Positions 27,142 through 37,075 of a stretch of DNA of 64,000 nucleotides are shown here, in pieces. Source of the stretch: Hydrogenovibrio sp. JE_KL2 (GTDB lineage: Bacteria > Pseudomonadota > Gammaproteobacteria > Thiomicrospirales > Thiomicrospiraceae); contig NZ_WBJR01000001.1 in NCBI RefSeq assembly GCF_009296185.1, forward strand, positions 620,001-684,000. The letters run 5' to 3'. The notes under the pieces were generated by a model. The model was not told where the DNA came from and searched no databases. It was given only the letters and a program-made list of their open reading frames with translations. Position 1 is the first letter of the stretch; each line of letters begins with the position of its first letter. A program made the position numbers and the translations under genes.

Positions 27142-28554
27142 TTAAGCGTCTTTCATTCGCTGCTGAATATATTCGATCGCTAGGGTAATACGATCCACAC
27201 AACGTTGTTGCCCGATCAGCTCTGCCGTTGCATCAATTGATGGAGACTGTCCGCCTCCAGTAATCGCAACGCGTAAAGGCATCCCGACTTTCCCCATACC
27301 TACTTCCAGTTCAGCAGCCGTAGCTTCAATCGCATGGTGAATGGCTTCTTTGCTCCAGTCAGACAGAGCGGCAAATTTTTCCTGAACTTTTCTGAGTGGT
27401 TCTTCCGCGACTCCTCTTAGGTGCTTTTTGGCTGCATCTTCATCAAAGGTTTCATAGTCCTGATAGAAATACACGGCACCATTAGCCATTTCTACAAGGG
27501 TTTTGGCTCTTTCTCGCAGTAGGTCTACTACTTTTGAAATATCCGGTCCTTGTGTGATATCCAAGCCCTTCGCTTCCATAAAAGGTGTTAGGTTTTTAAC
27601 TAGATTGTCTACCGGAGTATTTTGGATGTGCTGCTGATTGATCCATAACAGTTTTTCAGCGTTGAACGTAGAAGGTGCTGAATTAACTTTTTCCAAATCA
27701 AAGTATTCAACCATCTCGTCAATAGTGAAAATTTCCTGGTCCTTGTAAGACCAACCAAGGCGAACCAAATAATTCAACAACGCTTCAGGGAGAAACCCTT
27801 CTTCCTTGTATTGCAATACGGAAACGGCCCCATGACGCTTGGACAAACGACTTCCATCAGGCCCCAATACCATTGGAATATGAGCGAATCTTGGTAAGGA
27901 CGCACCCAGTGCATGGTACAGGTTGATTTGTCTTGGCGTATTGTTCAAATGGTCATCACCACGAATGACATGTGTGACATTCATATCCCAGTCATCCACA
28001 ACAACTGTTAGGTTGTAAGTAGGCGTGCCGTCCGAGCGCGCAATAATCAAATCGTCCAGCTCTTTGTTGGAAACCGTTACTTTTCCTTTGACGATGTCAT
28101 CAATCACGACATCACCATCCAACGGATTCTTGAAACGAATCACTGGCTTAACACCTTCCGGTGGTGTCCCTTTAAAGTCACGGTAACGACCGTCATAGCG
28201 TGGTTTTTCACCACGTTCACGTTGTTGTTCACGCATTGCATCCAACTCTTCTGGTGTTGCATAGCAGTAATAAGCCAAGTCATTATCAAGAAGCTGTTGA
28301 ATAACCGCTTTATAGCGATCGAACCTTTGCGTTTGGTAATAAGGGCCTTCTGAATGTGACAATCCAAGCCACTCCATCCCTTCCATAATGACATCTACAG
28401 ATTCCTGAGTGGAGCGTTCCAAGTCAGTATCTTCAATTCGTAAAATAAAATCGCCGCCCTTTTGCTTGGCATATAACCAAGAATAAAGTGCCGTTCTAAC
28501 ACCGCCGATATGTAAATAACCTGTTGGACTGGGCGCAAAGCGAGTTTTTACCAC
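27142..28554 (-). CDS. gltX: Glutamyl-tRNA synthetase
   Basis: 470 aa class I synthetase starting with GTG; TAGGAG lies upstream. [14 protein letters not shown] contains the HIGH motif and GSRLSKRHG the KMSKS motif. It charges tRNA-Glu, two copies of whose gene lie immediately downstream. The segment that holds a zinc site in E. coli GltX (Cys-rich, near residue 100) has only one Cys here, so that zinc site is probably absent. Confidence 0.95.
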   Translation of the reverse strand: MVKTRFAPSPTGYLHIGGVRTALYSWLYAKQKGGDFILRIEDTDLERSTQESVDVIMEGMEWLGLSHSEGPYYQTQRFDRYKAVIQQLLDNDLAYYCYATPEELDAMREQQRERGEKPRYDGRYRDFKGTPPEGVKPVIRFKNPLDGDVVIDDIVKGKVTVSNKELDDLIIARSDGTPTYNLTVVVDDWDMNVTHVIRGDDHLNNTPRQINLYHALGASLPRFAHIPMVLGPDGSRLSKRHGAVSVLQYKEEGFLPEALLNYLVRLGWSYKDQEIFTIDEMVEYFDLEKVNSAPSTFNAEKLLWINQQHIQNTPVDNLVKNLTPFMEAKGLDITQGPDISKVVDLLRERAKTLVEMANGAVYFYQDYETFDEDAAKKHLRGVAEEPLRKVQEKFAALSDWSKEAIHHAIEATAAELEVGMGKVGMPLRVAITGGGQSPSIDATAELIGQQRCVDRITLAIEYIQQRMKDA

Positions 28555-28636
28555 GAAGTTCTCCTAGAAAAAGTGAATCGAAAATGGCGTCTATTATAAA
28601 ACATCTTGGGGCAGCAATGATGAGACATCGTGACAG

Positions 28637-29635
28637 TTATTGTTCTTCTACGATGCTTCTTGTCAGAAAGGTACGCGTCATGTGGTAGAGCAAAATGCTC
28701 GATAGCGTGATATTGGTCGCCATAACAATAAATGCCAGACTGAGAATCACAGGATTTCCTGTTAGGTCATAAATAAACTGTAGCGAAACATCATAGGATG
28801 CTAAAGGATATATGAACGCCCAACCAATCATGGTCAAACGAATCTTCCTGAAAAAGCGCTGCATCAAGAACCACATACCCAAAAAGAAGGTTGCGAAGCT
28901 GAACAAAGCCCAAGTTACCGCACTCATTGCTGTCGCATGAGATAACAATGCATAAGCAATCAATCCCAGTGATGGCGGTGACAAGATAATAAACAAGCTT
29001 GGTCTTAAGGTGTCTTGGATACTGACTTCAAAAATCAGACGGTAAAATAAGATGAAAACAAACGTAAACCATAAAAACAAGCTGACCGAAAAGTAGAACC
29101 ATAAGAATTCATCATAGGATTTAGGCAGATAGAAATCCCCTACGATCACCACCATGAAATTACCGGACAACAGAATGAAAAAAGTTGGCCGTATATCTTG
29201 AAGCTGAAGATTAGTATCATTTAGCCAACGGGTCAGAATCTCAATATTCAAAAAAGTATGAGCAATCACGACCAGTGCAAAAGCAATTAACCATAAATCC
29301 TGCCCGTCATTGAAGTCTTCAAGAGAAAGCAGCAGCAAGAGCGACGTAAGCGTGAGAATGGGAAAGTCTAGTAAACTGATAGAGTTCTGCCACTGAGCTT
29401 TGAAAAATTGTCGCCCTTCTGCTTTTAATAGGTTGGCAAACGAAAACACGGCCATTGCAGCGAGAATCAACCAGGCAAGATGCATTATCCACGCACTAAA
29501 AGTGGTGCCAGAAGCAATGATTCTTTCAAAATGATGTACTTCAATACCCAAACCGATAAGCCCCATCGGCATCGAAAAATAGCTGACCGGTAACTTAAAG
29601 AAGTCACGCTTTTCAAACATGGGGCTTTTTTCCAT
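28637..29635 (-). CDS. TDT/SLAC1-family membrane protein A
   Basis: 332 aa with about ten membrane helices. The N-terminus KLPVSYFSMPMGLIGLGIE, SGNFMVVIVGDFY and RPSLFIILSPPSLGL are typical of the TehA/SLAC1 fold (TDT family), whose members include TehA, a C4-dicarboxylate transporter and plant anion channels. The substrate is unknown. It is divergent from a paralogue at 29855 with 219 bp between them. Alternative Met starts exist within the first 6 residues. Confidence 0.8.
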   Translation of the reverse strand: MEKSPMFEKRDFFKLPVSYFSMPMGLIGLGIEVHHFERIIASGTTFSAWIMHLAWLILAAMAVFSFANLLKAEGRQFFKAQWQNSISLLDFPILTLTSLLLLLSLEDFNDGQDLWLIAFALVVIAHTFLNIEILTRWLNDTNLQLQDIRPTFFILLSGNFMVVIVGDFYLPKSYDEFLWFYFSVSLFLWFTFVFILFYRLIFEVSIQDTLRPSLFIILSPPSLGLIAYALLSHATAMSAVTWALFSFATFFLGMWFLMQRFFRKIRLTMIGWAFIYPLASYDVSLQFIYDLTGNPVILSLAFIVMATNITLSSILLYHMTRTFLTRSIVEEQ

Positions 29636-29854
29636 CGGTTTAGGGGGATCCTTTCGTGTTTTGCTGTCTGGAGTGAATATTCATTTGTTAAAAGTATGGT
29701 GAAGTTACTGAAAATATTCAATCATTTCTTCACGACACCTTAGAGGCTAAACAAGGATTATGCAAACTTGAAGGATAACAATTTTTCGACAAGTCATTAT
29801 AATAGCCGTAAATTTGATCTTTCTTTGTAACATCGCTTATCGCTTGGGGACACC

Positions 29855-30895
29855 ATGACTGAACAGCAAACTTTATCTAACGAAACGCCACCTAACCGTT
29901 TGAGTTTTTTCCCGATTACGCTTTTCGGCGCCATTATGGGCTATGCCGGTTTAACTATAGGCTTTCATAATGCTCATACTATTTTGGGACTGTCACAGAC
30001 CATTGCGTTGACCTTAACGGCAATCACAACGTTGTTTTTTGTTTTAGTGGCATTGACTTATGGGGTGAAGTTACTGAAGTATAAGGATGCGGTAACCAAA
30101 GAAATCAACCATCCAATCGCCGTCAACTTCTTTCCAACTGCCAGCATCAGTCTATTGCTTTTATCGATTCTTTATAAAGATATCGCGCCAGCGCTTTCAG
30201 AAATCATGTTTGTCATAGGTGCACTTGCTCAGTTGATGCTGACCTTTTATGTCGTGCAGTCTTGGATTTTGCATGAAAAGTGGCAAATTAACCAAATGAC
30301 ACCTGCTTGGTTTATCCCCATTGTCGGTAACATTGTTGCACCGCTACCGGCAATGCAATTCGGCCTCCATGAAATTGCATGGTTCTATTTCAGTATTGGT
30401 TTGGTATTCTGGCTGATTCTACTAGCCATTGTTATGTATCGATTGTTTTTCCATCCTCCTATGCTCAAGCTGATGGAACCAACCTTGTTTATTTTAATTG
30501 CACCACCCGCGATGGGCTTTTTGTCCTACTTGGCAATTCAGGATGGCGATTCAATTGATAACTTTGGTCGGGTACTTTATTACACCGCTTTATTCTTTTC
30601 TCTTCTGTTGTTCACACAAATTTGGCGTTTTATTAAAGTTCCATTTTCTTTGTCTTGGTGGGCATACACCTTCCCGATTGCAACCATTGCTAATGCTAGC
30701 TTTATGATGTACGAAAAGCTACACATGAACGCATTTGGCTTTTTTGCCGCGTTCTTTTTATCGGTGCTTTCCGCATTGATTTTGCATCTAACGCTAAAAA
30801 CATTTATCGCAATCAAGAACAAAAAACTTTGTGTGCCACCACCTGCTGAACCCAAACCAGCAGAACCTACTGAAACAGAACAAGCCCAAGGTTAA
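29855..30895 (+). CDS. TDT/SLAC1-family membrane protein B
   Basis: 346 aa with about ten membrane helices, paralogous to the divergent protein at 28637. Shared segments include AWFYFSIGLVFW against LWFYFSVSLFLW, and EPTLFILIAPPAMG against RPSLFIILSPPSLG. It has a proline- and glutamate-rich tail. TATAAT at 29798-29803 may be its -10 box. The M61 peptidase ATG follows the stop by one base, so the two are probably cotranscribed. Substrate unknown. Confidence 0.8.
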   Translation: MTEQQTLSNETPPNRLSFFPITLFGAIMGYAGLTIGFHNAHTILGLSQTIALTLTAITTLFFVLVALTYGVKLLKYKDAVTKEINHPIAVNFFPTASISLLLLSILYKDIAPALSEIMFVIGALAQLMLTFYVVQSWILHEKWQINQMTPAWFIPIVGNIVAPLPAMQFGLHEIAWFYFSIGLVFWLILLAIVMYRLFFHPPMLKLMEPTLFILIAPPAMGFLSYLAIQDGDSIDNFGRVLYYTALFFSLLLFTQIWRFIKVPFSLSWWAYTFPIATIANASFMMYEKLHMNAFGFFAAFFLSVLSALILHLTLKTFIAIKNKKLCVPPPAEPKPAEPTETEQAQG

Positions 30896-30896
30896 T

Positions 30897-32708
30897 ATGA
30901 CCATTCATTACACCGTCACCCTAGAAAATGCACATGCCCATTTAATAGATGTGCATCTTCGTATTGAGAACGTTCACCAAACAACGCTGAATTTAAGTTT
31001 GCCTAACTGGATTCCTGGCAGTTACCTGATTCGCGACTTTGCTAAAAACCTCATAGACATGAGCGCAAAAGATGGTAACGGTAATACCTTGGAGATTCGG
31101 ATGCTCGACAAATCTCATTGGCAGGTTTTGAGCACTGATGAAAACGTGCTTGGAAGCGTTCAAGTCAGTTATCAAGTCTATGCCTGGGATTTATCGGTAC
31201 GCACCGCACATTTTGATCAAACGCATGCCTTCTTTAATGGCACCTCTGTATTTCTACGTGTTGATGATTTTGCCGACGCGCCTTACGAAATTTCTTTACC
31301 GAAAACAAAGCTAACCGAACAGCAAGGTTGGCGTGTTGCCTCCACGCTACCAAAGGTAAGTACGGATGCATTTGGCTTTGGCGACTACCGTGCAGCAAAC
31401 TACCGTGACTTGATTGAATATCCGGTAGAAGTCAGTGATTTTGTCGAGGTTGAGTTTGTCGCCAATGGTGTTCCGCATCGTATTGCTTTCACAGGAAAGT
31501 TTGAAAGACACAAACTGAATAAAGAACAATTAATCAAAGACTTAACGGCTATTTGCGAGACTGAATTGAGCTTATTTGGTGCCCCCTATCCTTTTGTTGA
31601 GTACCTATTTCAAGTGATGGTGACGGATAACGGTTACGGCGGATTGGAGCACACCAATTCTACTGCCCTCCTGTGTTCTAGAAGTGACCTGCCTTACACA
31701 ACTGATGCGAAACGCACTGATGGTTATATTCAATTCCTAGAGTTGTGCGCGCATGAATACTTCCATAGTTGGAACGTAAAGCGAATTCAACCAGCAGTGT
31801 ATCAGGCATCCAACCTGTCTGAGCCTGTCTACACCAACCAATTATGGTGGTTTGAAGGCATTACCTCTTACTTTGATGGTCTGTTTTTGAACATGGCAGG
31901 CTTGGTCGATTCAGATACTTACCTCAAGCGTCTGTCAAAAGAAATGACGCGTGTCTATCGCATGCCGGGGCGCTTCAAACAGTCCGTGGCAGAATCCAGC
32001 ATAACGACTTGGACCAAGTTCTACCAGCAGGATGAAAATGCCCCCAATGCCATTATCAGCTACTACACAAAAGGCAGCTTAATCGGCTTGGGTTTAGACC
32101 TGCTTATTCGTCAACAAACGCAAAACCAAAAGACCCTTGTAGATGTTCTCAAGGCACTTTGGCAAAAGCATGGGTTGCCTCGAAAAGGGTTGCTTGAAGG
32201 TGAAATAGAACAGCTTTGCGAGGAAGTTTCAGGTATTGACCTGACTGATTTCTTCAAACAACATCTGTTTGATAAAGAAGACTTGCCGTTTGAAGGCCTA
32301 TTCTCACCTTTCGGTGTTGATTTCACACTACGTCCTGCAACAGGTTTGAAAGATACCGGCGGGAGCACCGAGGAAACCAACTTTCCTGTACAACTCGGCG
32401 CAAACCTACAAACCACAGAGCACCAAACTGTGCGGGTAACGCACGTTTGGAATGACATGGCACTTCACAATGCTGGCGTTGCCACGTCGGATGAAATCAT
32501 TGCTTTGAATGGCTATAAAATGGCATCGACCGATGCCGTGGAAAGCTTCTTGAAAGGCTGTGAGCTGGGTGACAAAGTTATTTGTCATTATTTCAGACGT
32601 GATGAACTCATGAAAACGGAAATACAATTCAATCATCTAGTATCGGATCGAGTCGTTTTGGAAAAAAACAATCAATATGGAGAGGCTTTGTCATGGCTGA
32701 AGAACTAG
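30897..32708 (+). CDS. M61-family glycyl aminopeptidase-like protein with PDZ domain
   Basis: 603 aa from ATG 30897 (MTIHYTVTLE). The N-terminal beta domain carries NLSLPNWIPGSYLIRDFAK. The zinc site HEYFH (in ELCAHEYFHSWNVKR) and the downstream WWFEGITSYFDGL with the third ligand Glu define family M61. A PDZ domain lies at about 505-590. No signal peptide is evident, so it is probably cytoplasmic. It overlaps slyX at its 3' end. Confidence 0.9.
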   Translation: MTIHYTVTLENAHAHLIDVHLRIENVHQTTLNLSLPNWIPGSYLIRDFAKNLIDMSAKDGNGNTLEIRMLDKSHWQVLSTDENVLGSVQVSYQVYAWDLSVRTAHFDQTHAFFNGTSVFLRVDDFADAPYEISLPKTKLTEQQGWRVASTLPKVSTDAFGFGDYRAANYRDLIEYPVEVSDFVEVEFVANGVPHRIAFTGKFERHKLNKEQLIKDLTAICETELSLFGAPYPFVEYLFQVMVTDNGYGGLEHTNSTALLCSRSDLPYTTDAKRTDGYIQFLELCAHEYFHSWNVKRIQPAVYQASNLSEPVYTNQLWWFEGITSYFDGLFLNMAGLVDSDTYLKRLSKEMTRVYRMPGRFKQSVAESSITTWTKFYQQDENAPNAIISYYTKGSLIGLGLDLLIRQQTQNQKTLVDVLKALWQKHGLPRKGLLEGEIEQLCEEVSGIDLTDFFKQHLFDKEDLPFEGLFSPFGVDFTLRPATGLKDTGGSTEETNFPVQLGANLQTTEHQTVRVTHVWNDMALHNAGVATSDEIIALNGYKMASTDAVESFLKGCELGDKVICHYFRRDELMKTEIQFNHLVSDRVVLEKNNQYGEALSWLKN

Positions 32709-32938
32709 ACGTGCGCGTTTCTGAACAGGAAGCCAAAATCCACCAGTTGGAAATTCATCAAGCCTATCAAGATGAAACGGTCGATCAACTCAGTCACTTG
32801 GTTGCCAAGCAGCAGCAAGACATTGTGGAGTTAAAACATCAATTAAAGGTGCTTTCGGAATTCTTAAAGAACATGAAATCCGAAATGGGTAGCCAAATCA
32901 AACTACCAAGTGAGGAAAGCCCGCCGCCGCATTATTGA
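32693..32938 (+). CDS. slyX: SlyX family protein
   Basis: 81 aa, mostly coiled coil (about 3-65), with the terminal PPPHY that marks SlyX proteins. Function unknown. It overlaps the end of the M61 gene by 16 bp; GGAGAGG lies upstream of the ATG. Convergent with the BASS transporter gene. Confidence 0.88.
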   Translation: MAEELDVRVSEQEAKIHQLEIHQAYQDETVDQLSHLVAKQQQDIVELKHQLKVLSEFLKNMKSEMGSQIKLPSEESPPPHY

Positions 32939-32950
32939 GTGTTTTTGCCG

Positions 32951-33853
32951 TTATTTGTGTCGCCAAAAAGCGGCTAATAATGAACCTGACAAATTGTGCC
33001 AGATGCTGAACAATGCCCCTGGCAATGCACTGACTGGGCTAAAATACTTTAACGCCAACGCAACGCTTAGACCTGAGTTTTGCATACCGACTTCTATCGC
33101 CACCGTACGGCTGGTTTGAACATCATAACCCAACAATCTTGTAATACTGTACCCCGAAGCCAGGCCTATCAAGTTATGCAATATAACCGCAAAGATAACC
33201 GCCATACCCATCGTTGACATTCTGTCGTGATTCAACGCAACGACGATGGCAATAATCAACACGATTGATGTCATGGAAACCAAAGGCAAGAATGGTTGAA
33301 CCGGTAGCAGTTTGGTTTTCAAAAAATGCATTACCAACATTCCCAACACAACCGGCAGCAGTACAATCATCAACAAGCTGGACAACATTTTACCGGCAGG
33401 TACCGTAATCATCTGGTTCAGATATAGCCAGGTCAGCAAAGGCATCAGCGCAACCGCCAAGAGGGTTGAAACCAGTGTCATGCTGATAGAGAGCGCAACA
33501 CGTCCACCGATTAAGTAAACAATGACATTCGAGGCAGTACCGCCTGCCGTTGTGCCGACCAACATCATCCCGGCAGCCAGTTCAGGTGAGAAATTCATGG
33601 CTTTGGAAAGTAGCAATGCAGCAAGCGGCATCACAATAAATTGAATGGCAACGCCGAGCATGACCAAGCGTTTTTCAGAGAGAACACGTTGAAAGTCCTG
33701 CCAATGAAGCGTCAATCCCATGCTGAACATGATGAGTGCCAGAAGCGGCGTAATCCAAGGTCTTAGCTCGGTGAATTCAGCGGGTTGCTGATATGCCCAA
33801 AAACAGGCTAGCAAAACCCAAAGTGGAAACAGTCTAGTGACAAGGTTCAACAT
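32951..33853 (-). CDS. Bile acid:sodium symporter (BASS) family transporter
   Basis: 300 aa with nine or ten membrane helices. FSMGLTL and the repeated segments GTTAGGTASNVIVYL and EVGMQNSGLSVALA are the crossing-helix motifs of the SBF/BASS family. Bacterial members move organic anions such as 2-oxo acids with sodium; the substrate here is unknown. A dispersed repeat copy lies 43 bp upstream. Confidence 0.87.
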   Translation of the reverse strand: MLNLVTRLFPLWVLLACFWAYQQPAEFTELRPWITPLLALIMFSMGLTLHWQDFQRVLSEKRLVMLGVAIQFIVMPLAALLLSKAMNFSPELAAGMMLVGTTAGGTASNVIVYLIGGRVALSISMTLVSTLLAVALMPLLTWLYLNQMITVPAGKMLSSLLMIVLLPVVLGMLVMHFLKTKLLPVQPFLPLVSMTSIVLIIAIVVALNHDRMSTMGMAVIFAVILHNLIGLASGYSITRLLGYDVQTSRTVAIEVGMQNSGLSVALALKYFSPVSALPGALFSIWHNLSGSLLAAFWRHK

Positions 33854-33896
33854 AAATACTCAAATATCATGTTTATTGTTCAAATTCAGTCACGCC

Positions 33897-33914
33897 CCCA
33901 ACCTGGCAGATTTT
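33897..33914 (-). repeat. Dispersed repeat copy 4 (exact 18-mer)
   Basis: The minus strand reads AAAATCTGCCAGGTTGGG exactly. It lies between the DUF445 stop and the BASS gene start, 26 bp after the DUF445 stop. Confidence 0.8.
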
Positions 33915-33940
33915 GGTTGCAGATTTATTCTGTAAGACAC

Positions 33941-34654
33941 TTAAACGACTTGAGATATCCAGGCGGAAATCAGACCGATAACACCACCAAACACCCCGCC
34001 CCAAACCACAAGCCAACCCAGGTGCTCTTTGATGATTTGTTGGACCATTTGTTTAACCAGCTGCGGTGTTAATTCTTCCAAACGGGATTCGATGATAGAT
34101 TCGACTTGCTGACGGATCTCTGAAATGACGCTAGGCTGGTCGATTTCATCTTGCAGCAACGCCACAAACTCTTCTTTTTGCGTCATTTCAATTAACGCTT
34201 CTTTCATATTGATAATAAAAGGATTTTTAAGCGGCGTTAGCGCGCTAGCGCCACCAAACATGCCCAGCATACTGCCAAAGCTCGATTGCATGATGACATC
34301 AACCAACTTATCAAATGCAGGCGTTAAATCCACCTTTTCGATAACCGGTGCCAGCTTCAACTGAGGCGATGCGGTTTCAGCCTGAACAAAACGATCAATA
34401 TTTTCTTGAGTAAAAAACTGTTCCATCATCAAATTTTTGATGGCGGTTTTAAACTGTTCAAACTGATTGGGAATAACCCCGGAGCCAACCAGTCCCGGAA
34501 CCCGCTCAAACAACATATAGATTGCCAACCAGTTGGTCAATGCGCCAGACAAAGCAAACGCACCTGCCATCATAATCCAGTGATTATGAAGAGCGATACC
34601 AATCAAAACAATAATCAGGCTGATGCCATTGGTTAACAGGTTCTTATCCAACAT
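33941..34654 (-). CDS. DUF445 family membrane protein
   Basis: 237 aa with a hydrophobic N-terminus (about 5-50: helix pair then NWLAIYMLFERVPG, as in the DUF445 segment TNxxAIxMLF) and a C-terminal membrane helix (about 212-235). The helical middle domain is probably soluble. Function unknown for the family. Repeat copies flank the gene on both sides. Confidence 0.8.
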   Translation of the reverse strand: MLDKNLLTNGISLIIVLIGIALHNHWIMMAGAFALSGALTNWLAIYMLFERVPGLVGSGVIPNQFEQFKTAIKNLMMEQFFTQENIDRFVQAETASPQLKLAPVIEKVDLTPAFDKLVDVIMQSSFGSMLGMFGGASALTPLKNPFIINMKEALIEMTQKEEFVALLQDEIDQPSVISEIRQQVESIIESRLEELTPQLVKQMVQQIIKEHLGWLVVWGGVFGGVIGLISAWISQVV

Positions 34655-34666
34655 AATTTCTCACTC

Positions 34667-34684
34667 AAAATCTGCCAGGTTGGG
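34667..34684 (+). repeat. Dispersed repeat copy 5 (exact 18-mer)
   Basis: AAAATCTGCCAGGTTGGG exactly, plus a further G. It ends next to the rluB stop codon (34686-34688) and lies in the 31-bp gap between rluB and DUF445. Confidence 0.8.
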
Positions 34685-34685
34685 G

Positions 34686-35645
34686 TTACTGGTTCTCTCC
34701 GCGCTGTCTGCCTTTATAAGGGCTGGAAGAAGGTCTTCCTTTTAAGTTGCCAGTAGGCGTGCTTCGTTTGCTATGGCTTTTTGAAGATGTTTTAGAGTAA
34801 TCCGGCGCTGCCTTCGGTGTTAAATCCGGCCTTGGATCAAGCGGTAAGCCAACACTCTTTAGTAGCTGGTTGACTTGTTTCCAGGTTAGGGTTTCAACCT
34901 TGCCGCGTCGTAAGGTTCTTGGCAAACTAAACTCACCATATCGGGTACGAATCAGTCGACTGACCTGCACGCCTTGAGATTCCCAAATGCGTCGAACTTC
35001 ACGATTTTTACCCTCTTTGAGCACAACTCGGAACCATTGGTTAACGGAGTCTTCCTCTTGTAATTTCAGGTGTTCAACCTTGTCAAACTTTGCCCAACCA
35101 TCTTCAAGCTTAACCCCTTTTTTCAAGGTTTTGATCATCGCATCAGTCACCTCGCCAAAAATTCGTACTGAATACTCGCGCTCGATTTCATAAGATGGAT
35201 GCATCATGCGGTTGGCCAACTCACCATTGTTGGTAAACATCAATAAACCGGATGTATTCAAATCCAGGCGCCCGATACTCACCCAGCGGCTGTTAATGAT
35301 GCGCGGCAAATGTGCAAATACCGTATCTCTACCCTTTTCATCCTTGCGGGAACAAACTTGCCCTTCAGGCTTGTTGTACAAGATTACTTGCGTTGATTGC
35401 TTCGCTAGACGGGTTTCTTTAACGGGTTGATCTTTCACCTTGATGGTATCCGTTGTTAAGGCTCTTTCACCCAGTGTCGCGACACGGTTGTTGACCTTGA
35501 CCAAACCGGCTTCAATCAGTTTTTCAACTTCTCGGCGTGATCCGAAACCCGCTCGAGCCAAAATTTTCTGCAATTTTTCGCCGGCAGGATTTGCTGCGAC
35601 CTTTGCAGTTTTCGGCGATGCCGATTTATTTGGTGTTTTATTCAT
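34686..35645 (-). CDS. rluB: 23S rRNA pseudouridine synthase RluB
   Basis: 319 aa. An N-terminal S4 domain (about 27-75: EKLQKILARAGFGSRREVEK) is followed by the RsuA-type catalytic domain with GRLDLNTSGLLMFTNNGEL, including the catalytic Asp. A basic, low-complexity tail (about 265-319, rich in S, K, P and R) is typical of RluB. It modifies a uridine of 23S rRNA (U2605 in E. coli). Its ATG overlaps the M50 protease stop (TAATG). Confidence 0.9.
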   Translation of the reverse strand: MNKTPNKSASPKTAKVAANPAGEKLQKILARAGFGSRREVEKLIEAGLVKVNNRVATLGERALTTDTIKVKDQPVKETRLAKQSTQVILYNKPEGQVCSRKDEKGRDTVFAHLPRIINSRWVSIGRLDLNTSGLLMFTNNGELANRMMHPSYEIEREYSVRIFGEVTDAMIKTLKKGVKLEDGWAKFDKVEHLKLQEEDSVNQWFRVVLKEGKNREVRRIWESQGVQVSRLIRTRYGEFSLPRTLRRGKVETLTWKQVNQLLKSVGLPLDPRPDLTPKAAPDYSKTSSKSHSKRSTPTGNLKGRPSSSPYKGRQRGENQ

Positions 35646-36298
35646 TATGCGAGTCCGACTATTTGATAAATAAGCTGCTGAAATGCCTGATAAGGTCCGG
35701 AAATAATCGGCCCAAGAAATCCTAGCAACATCATGCCCAGTAAGATAAAGAAACCATAAGGCTCTATTCGATTGTAATTGTACGCTAAACGAGGCGATAA
35801 AAATGCCGACAATACTCTACTACCGTCCAACGGCGGGATTGGGATCATGTTCAGTACCATCAACACCAGGTTAATGGCAATACCTGCAGCACCGGTATAC
35901 GTCATGAACTGGCCGATATCCGGCTGGGAGTCCAATCCATAACCGATTCGCGCGATAATCGCCCAGAAAATCGCCATCAAAAAGTTAGACACTGGCCCTG
36001 CAACCGCCACCCAAGCCATATCTCTTCGAGGATTCTTAAAATTACCCGGATTGACCGGAACGGCTTTTGCCCAACCGAAAATGAAGCCACCCATGATCAA
36101 TAAGGCAATTGGTACAACGACTGTACCGATGGGATCAATATGCTTCAAAGGGTTGATGGTTAAACGACCTTGCAATTCTGCGGTACGATCGCCGAACTTC
36201 ATTGCTACCCAGCCGTGTGCGACTTCATGGAGGGTAATGGCAAAAATCACGGGGATAGACCACACCGCAATTTTTTGCATAATCGTTAATTCATCCAT
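35645..36298 (-). CDS. M50-family site-2 protease-like membrane protein
   Basis: 217 aa with about six membrane helices. ITLHEVAHGWVAMKFGD has the HExxH zinc motif, and MIPIPPLDGSRVL carries the third-ligand Asp. There is no PDZ domain, so it belongs to the short M50B group rather than RseP. It presumably cleaves membrane substrates; none is known. Cotranscribed with rluB. Confidence 0.87.
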   Translation of the reverse strand: MDELTIMQKIAVWSIPVIFAITLHEVAHGWVAMKFGDRTAELQGRLTINPLKHIDPIGTVVVPIALLIMGGFIFGWAKAVPVNPGNFKNPRRDMAWVAVAGPVSNFLMAIFWAIIARIGYGLDSQPDIGQFMTYTGAAGIAINLVLMVLNMIPIPPLDGSRVLSAFLSPRLAYNYNRIEPYGFFILLGMMLLGFLGPIISGPYQAFQQLIYQIVGLA

Positions 36299-36349
36299 CT
36301 GGAATCCTTTGTCATTGTGTTATGAAAAGCGAGGTTCAACGTTGAACCT

Positions 36350-36973
36350 TTAGTCGCTAAATTCTCCCTGACCTTGACGTATCAATACTGGAACATCGTC
36401 GGTAAAGTCAATCACGGTCGTCGGTTCAAAACCGCCAAAACCACCATCCAAAACGGCATCCAAAGCGTGGCCGATTTGCTCCTGAATAGACCAGCCATCT
36501 GTCATAGGCAGTTCTTCTCCCGGCAAAATCAATGACACGGAGATCAAGGGTCTGTCAAAATATTCTAGCAAGTGATTTGCGACAATGTTTGGAGTAACCC
36601 TTAATCCTATGCTTTTTTTCTTAGGGGTTTGTAGGCGTCTCGGCACTTCTCGGCTTGCCGTCAAAATAAAGGTGTAAGGACCAGGCAAGTGCGATTTTAA
36701 GTAGCGGAATTGGATGTTGCCGACTTTGGCATACTCCGATAAGTTACTAAGATCCTTACACATAATAGTGAAGTCATGTTTGTCATCCAAGCGGCGAATG
36801 GCACGAATGCGGTCTGCCCCTTCTTTGTTATCCAGCAAGCAACCAAGCGCGTAACCCGATTCCGTCGGATAAGCGATGACACCACCTGAATTAAGAATTT
36901 CAACCACTTGCTTGAGTTGTCGCTCCTGAGGGTTATCAGGATGAACGGAAATATATTGACAGTCTTTTCGCAC
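36350..36973 (-). CDS. yciO: Sua5/YciO/YrdC-family protein YciO
   Basis: 207 aa. GGVIAYPTESGYALGC, TIMCKDLSNLSEYA and PGPYTFILTASREVPRR match YciO more closely than TsaC or Sua5. The start is GTG. The fold binds RNA and nucleotides, but YciO does not replace TsaC in E. coli. Neighbouring rnm and rluB recall the E. coli yciV-yciO-rluB neighbourhood. Confidence 0.88.
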   Translation of the reverse strand: MRKDCQYISVHPDNPQERQLKQVVEILNSGGVIAYPTESGYALGCLLDNKEGADRIRAIRRLDDKHDFTIMCKDLSNLSEYAKVGNIQFRYLKSHLPGPYTFILTASREVPRRLQTPKKKSIGLRVTPNIVANHLLEYFDRPLISVSLILPGEELPMTDGWSIQEQIGHALDAVLDGGFGGFEPTTVIDFTDDVPVLIRQGQGEFSD

Positions 36974-37075
36974 AGCTTTTACCGATATAGCCTATTTTCA
37001 ATGACATTAAAGTTGCTGCGTATTATATGAAAAAGCACAATGTATGTGCAGCGTATTGAGGACTATTTGAGCGGC

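Noticed and set aside
30831-30896. Longer M61 peptidase start at 30831
   Set aside because: It lies within the preceding TDT gene; family similarity begins at ATG 30897.
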